DNA from: an uncultured Collinsella sp.
GTDB taxonomy: Bacteria; Actinomycetota; Coriobacteriia; Coriobacteriales; Coriobacteriaceae
Length of the DNA stretch: 7,868 nt
Assembly (NCBI GenBank): GCA_902491415.1
Contig: CABUHP010000070.1
Coordinates: forward strand, 1-7,868
Direction of reading: 5' to 3'
Under the pieces are notes generated by a model. That model made no database searches and was not told the origin of the DNA. It saw only the letters and a list, made by a program, of their open reading frames with translations. A program made the translations under genes and the position numbers. Positions 5,006 through 7,868 of this stretch are shown here, piece by piece (the stretch's first letter is position 1; every line of letters starts with the position of its first letter).

Positions 5006-5022
5006 CCCCGATGCGCTCGGGG
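5006..5022. repeat. Short inverted repeat between ricT and comF
   Basis: CCCCGA (5006-5011) and TCGGGG (5017-5022) form a 6-bp stem with a 5-nt loop on either strand. On the minus strand it precedes TATCAT, a possible -10 without a well-spaced -35. No T-tract follows, so a terminator is not supported. Confidence 0.4.
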
Positions 5023-5050
5023 CAAGGCGGGCTAAATCCGCTCGCGGGCG

Positions 5051-6751
5051 TTATTCGCCGGCGGGCGGTTGTGGTGCGGACGAAGACGGGGTCGAGCCCT
5101 CGCCACCATCCTGGCGCGGCTTGCGGGAACGGCGACGGCGACGGCGCTTTTGACCCTGGTCGGCCGAGCCCTCGCCACCGCGATCCTCGCGCGGCTCGCG
5201 CTCGTCGCGAGCGGCGCCACGCGAAGCCTTAGCAGCCGCTCCCCCGCCATCTCCGGGACGACGGCGCGTGACCTTGACCTCGCCATCCGAGACCTGATCG
5301 GCCACGGAGGGCACTGAAGGCTTCTGCTGCGCGCCCGAGGAATGGCGACGGCGCGGACGCGGCGCGCGCTCCTCCTCGCCACGTGACTTGCCGCCCTTGT
5401 CGGCAGACGCATCGGAGGCCGAGGCGCCCTTGGAAGCGGCACCAGCCTCGCGAGCAGCTGCGGCGCGGAAGGCGTCCTCGCGCTCCTCGCTCGACAGATG
5501 ACGGCGGCGGCGACGTGTGGGGTTCATGCCACCGCCGCGATTCTGCTGCTGGGGCTGCTGAACCTCACGCTCGCGAGAGGCGTTCTTGCCCGCGGCTGCA
5601 GCCTCGGCAGCATCGCCCGAGCCCGCGCGCTTGCGACGACGACGTCCACCGGCGGCCTCCTCGACCTCGGGCGTCTCGGACTTGCCACGGCCCTTTCCAC
5701 GGCCACGACCCTCGCCCTGGCTCTGACCGGCACGGGCATCGGAATCAGCATCACGGCGACGGCGCTTGGGCATCGACGTGCCGGCCAGACGGTCGGCACT
5801 CGACAGACCATCGCCCACGTCGACGCCGTTCTCGCGATCGAGTTCCATGAGCGCCAGACGCATCTCGGGCGACTCGATGCGTTCGAGCACGTCGCGCGTC
5901 ACGCAATCGGGGCGGCAGTTGCAGCCCTGCTCGGCGGCCTTCTTTTTGCAGCCCTCCGAGCACGTCATATCGGCCAGGTTGACCTTAAAGACTTTGCCGC
6001 TCTCCAAGCGCAGCACCAGCTGCTCACGCGGCGTGTCATATTCCTGGATACGCGCCTTGCCAAGCGGCGTATCGATGAGCGTCTTCTTTTTTGGCGCACG
6101 GCTCTTAAAGTCCTTGTACGCCTCGAACTCATAACGCAGGCAGCACATCAGGCGGCCGCAAACGCCGCTAATCTTGGACGAGTTGAGCGGTAGGTCCTGC
6201 TCTTTTGCCATGCGAATTGAGACGGGCTCAAACTGTCCGCCAAAGCGCGTACAGCAGAGTTCCTGTCCGCACTGGGCATAGCCGCCCACCAGGCGGGTCT
6301 CGTCGCGCACGCCGATCTGGCGCATATCGACGCGAATGTGCAGCGTCGAGGACAGGTCCTTGACGAGCTGGCGAAAATCGACGCGCTCCTCGGCCGCAAA
6401 GTAGAACACGGCCTTCTCGCCGCCAAACAGGTACTCGACGCCCACCGGCTTCATCTCGAGGTCGAGCTCCTTGACCAGGCGGCGGAAGTCGACCATGGCC
6501 TCGTCGCCCTGGATGGCCAGGTCGTCGGCAAGCTGCAGGTCGATGTCGCTCGCCACGCGCAGCACGGGCTTGAGCGGCTGACCGATCTCGTCTTGCGGCA
6601 CCTCAAAGGGATCGGCCGTGACCAGGCCGATCTCGGTTCCGCGCTCGGTGGAGCAAATGGCATAATCGGCCTCGAGGATATCCAAATCCTGCGGATCGAA
6701 CCACAGGTCGCGCGAGGCGTAGGTAAACTTAACGGGTACGACTAACGGCAT
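5051..6751 (-). CDS. ricT: RicT/PSP1 family protein with long Arg-rich disordered tail
   Basis: The first 300 residues match RicT (YaaT), the PSP1-domain protein that with RicA and RicF forms the Y-complex, an [Fe-S] assembly that assists RNase Y-dependent mRNA processing in Bacillus subtilis. Diagnostic stretches are GGYAQCGQELCCTRF (156-170) and GVCGRLMCCLRYE (196-208), whose cysteines are the family's cluster ligands, and TPLGKARIQEYD (228-239). Beyond these comes an extra Cys group, C264, C268, C277, C279, C283. From about 320 to 566 the protein is low-complexity: Gly, Ala, Ser, Glu with seven basic clusters (329-333, 370-375, 413-418, 465-470, 496-498, 535-541, 543-546). RicT is usually under about 300 residues, so the tail nearly doubles it. 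The start ATG overlaps the holB stop by 10 bases and has AGGAAGG 7 bases upstream. The arrangement after holB is the common Gram-positive one. RicA and RicF are not in the window. Confidence 0.9.
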   Translation of the reverse strand: MPLVVPVKFTYASRDLWFDPQDLDILEADYAICSTERGTEIGLVTADPFEVPQDEIGQPLKPVLRVASDIDLQLADDLAIQGDEAMVDFRRLVKELDLEMKPVGVEYLFGGEKAVFYFAAEERVDFRQLVKDLSSTLHIRVDMRQIGVRDETRLVGGYAQCGQELCCTRFGGQFEPVSIRMAKEQDLPLNSSKISGVCGRLMCCLRYEFEAYKDFKSRAPKKKTLIDTPLGKARIQEYDTPREQLVLRLESGKVFKVNLADMTCSEGCKKKAAEQGCNCRPDCVTRDVLERIESPEMRLALMELDRENGVDVGDGLSSADRLAGTSMPKRRRRDADSDARAGQSQGEGRGRGKGRGKSETPEVEEAAGGRRRRKRAGSGDAAEAAAAGKNASREREVQQPQQQNRGGGMNPTRRRRRHLSSEEREDAFRAAAAREAGAASKGASASDASADKGGKSRGEEERAPRPRRRHSSGAQQKPSVPSVADQVSDGEVKVTRRRPGDGGGAAAKASRGAARDEREPREDRGGEGSADQGQKRRRRRRSRKPRQDGGEGSTPSSSAPQPPAGE

Positions 6752-7868
6752 TTCAGTGCCTTCCTGATATCGAACAGCATGACCTCGATGGCCAGCTGGG
6801 GAGTAACGTTTCTGGCGATGTTGCGCTCGGCGGTCGCGACTGCCTCGAGCGCCCGAGTGGCACCCGCAACATTGGTCGCGGCGGCAAGCCGACCGATCGT
6901 GTCGCGCACGTCTTCGTTCACCACGTCGGCTGCCTCGTCCTGAAGCGTCAACAGCACGTCGCGCATGAGCGTCCGCGCGCTCGCCAGCGCTTCCATGATA
7001 CCCGAACGCTCGCGCGCGTTGAGTTCGCGCTTGTTGCGGTCCTCAAGCTGCTTCAATGCTCCACGCGACAGGTAGTCGGCGTTTTGCTCGAGCACCTTTT
7101 CCTGCGTGGACTTGACCTCGGCGAGCGGCGCCTTAACGGCGACGATGAGTGACTTGGCGCGGTTGAGCACGTCGGCCTCGTCGGCGGCGATAAGCGAATC
7201 GATGGCGCGAACCATCTGACGGCGGGCGTCCTGGCGCTCGGCGCTCTTGAGGAACTCGATGCCACGCGTGGGGCTTCCCGCTACGGCGACGGCCATGCGG
7301 CAACGCGCAGGGTCCTGACCGGTGGCGCGACTCACGGCCTGCGCGGCGACGGTGGGCGATACCAGCCGAAACGGCACGCACTGGCAGCGGCTCACGATGG
7401 TGGGCAACATCACGTCTGCCGAGGTGCCCAGCAAGATGAACATAACGCCCTCGGGCGGCTCCTCGAGTGTTTTGAGCAGTGCGTTGGCGGTGTTGGCGCG
7501 CAGCTGCTCGGCACGGTCAATGATGTAGACCTTGGCCTTGGCACGGATGGGCGCCAGGGGCACGTCGTCGAGCAGCTCGCGTGTCTGGGCGATAAGGTAG
7601 CCCGTGGCGCTCTCGGGCGTGTAATAGTGCACGTCGGGGTGCGTATGGCGGGCGACGCGCACGCAGCTATCGCATGAGCCGCAGCCATCCTGCTCGCACA
7701 GGAAGGCTTGGGCGAGCGCCCACGCGGCGTCGAGCTTGCCCGCGCCGGGCGCGCCCAAAAACAGGTAGGCGTGCGATGCACGACCGCTGGCGACGGCATT
7801 GGTCAAAAAGTGGCGCACGCGCTGTTGGGTGTCGAGCTTGGCCAGCAGACTTGCCTGAGCGGGGGCCA
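6742..7868 (-). CDS. holB: DNA polymerase III delta-prime subunit (start at or past the right edge)
   Basis: Delta-prime is part of the clamp-loader complex that places the sliding clamp on DNA. Counting from the GTG at 7818 as residue 1, the protein shows SHAYLFLGAPGAGK with an intact Walker A (22-28), a four-Cys zinc module C41, C46, C49, C52, a Walker B-like VYIIDRAEQL (97-106, DRAE instead of the DEAH/DEAD form), NALLKTLEEPPEG (112-124) and the SRC motif (143-145). The frame stays open upstream to the edge, giving APAQASLLAKLDTQQRVRHF, which is a normal N-terminus for the family. The first two bases in frame are TG, so a start codon may straddle the edge by one base. I therefore extend the gene to the edge and prefer that to GTG 7818, which would cut into the first helix. 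The gene overlaps ricT by 10 bases and probably follows tmk, outside the window. Confidence 0.92.
   Translation of the reverse strand, partial: APAQASLLAKLDTQQRVRHFLTNAVASGRASHAYLFLGAPGAGKLDAAWALAQAFLCEQDGCGSCDSCVRVARHTHPDVHYYTPESATGYLIAQTRELLDDVPLAPIRAKAKVYIIDRAEQLRANTANALLKTLEEPPEGVMFILLGTSADVMLPTIVSRCQCVPFRLVSPTVAAQAVSRATGQDPARCRMAVAVAGSPTRGIEFLKSAERQDARRQMVRAIDSLIAADEADVLNRAKSLIVAVKAPLAEVKSTQEKVLEQNADYLSRGALKQLEDRNKRELNARERSGIMEALASARTLMRDVLLTLQDEAADVVNEDVRDTIGRLAAATNVAGATRALEAVATAERNIARNVTPQLAIEVMLFDIRKALKCR

Noticed and set aside
5006..5022. Possible comF promoter with TATCAT as -10
   Set aside because: The nearest TTGCCC is only 14 bases away and the stem overlaps the spacer; too weak to call.
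5498..6193. 231-codon plus-strand open frame opposite ricT
   Set aside because: Antisense to the ricT core and tail; its leucine/alanine-rich product simply mirrors the codon bias of the real gene.

Overview
The window looks like a chromosomal segment of a high-GC, Gram-positive actinobacterium of the class Coriobacteriia, with Collinsella or a close relative as the best guess. The basis is the GC-rich coding style, the consecutive holB, ricT and comF genes, a long-form ribosome hibernation factor, and a comF-linked nuclease-fold protein of a type I associate with Coriobacteriia. The genus is inferred from recognition, not from a database search. Every gene I can support is on the minus strand, so the text reads the window from its right edge to its left.

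Right to left. (1) 7868-3022 is a tightly packed gene run. It starts with the DNA polymerase III delta-prime subunit (holB, cut by the window edge). Next is a RicT/PSP1-family protein that overlaps holB by 10 bases and carries an unusual arginine-rich tail of about 240 residues. After a 102-base gap holding two hairpins comes comF, with a TTG start whose ribosome binding site is buried in a strong hairpin. Ten bases after comF is a 369-residue protein of unknown function with a Vsr/DUF559-like nuclease-fold C-terminal domain. (2) 3021-2271 has no convincing gene. It holds a 217-bp MITE-like element with 47-bp terminal inverted repeats (2770-2986), a cluster of three hairpins (2698-2768), a good sigma-A-type promoter (2620-2648) and a leader of about 340 nt that is open in frame with the next gene. 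(3) 2270-1263 encodes a solitary solute-binding lipoprotein with an acidic, serine-rich C-terminal tail, followed by a Rho-independent terminator. (4) 945-361 encodes long-form HPF, followed by two stem-loops, the second a textbook terminator. (5) 281-1 is the start of a DegV-family gene whose ribosome binding site begins only a few bases after that terminator's T-tract.

How the genes fit together: holB is replication machinery, ricT is linked to RNase Y-dependent RNA maturation, comF to DNA uptake or recombination, and HPF to ribosome dimerisation in stationary phase. The solute-binding lipoprotein and the nuclease-fold protein are the accessory-looking parts. The most interesting non-coding signals are the inverted-repeat element at 2770-2986, the hairpin that masks the comF ribosome binding site, and the missing room for a promoter between the HPF terminator and degV. 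No CRISPR array, tRNA, rRNA, transposase or phage gene was seen.
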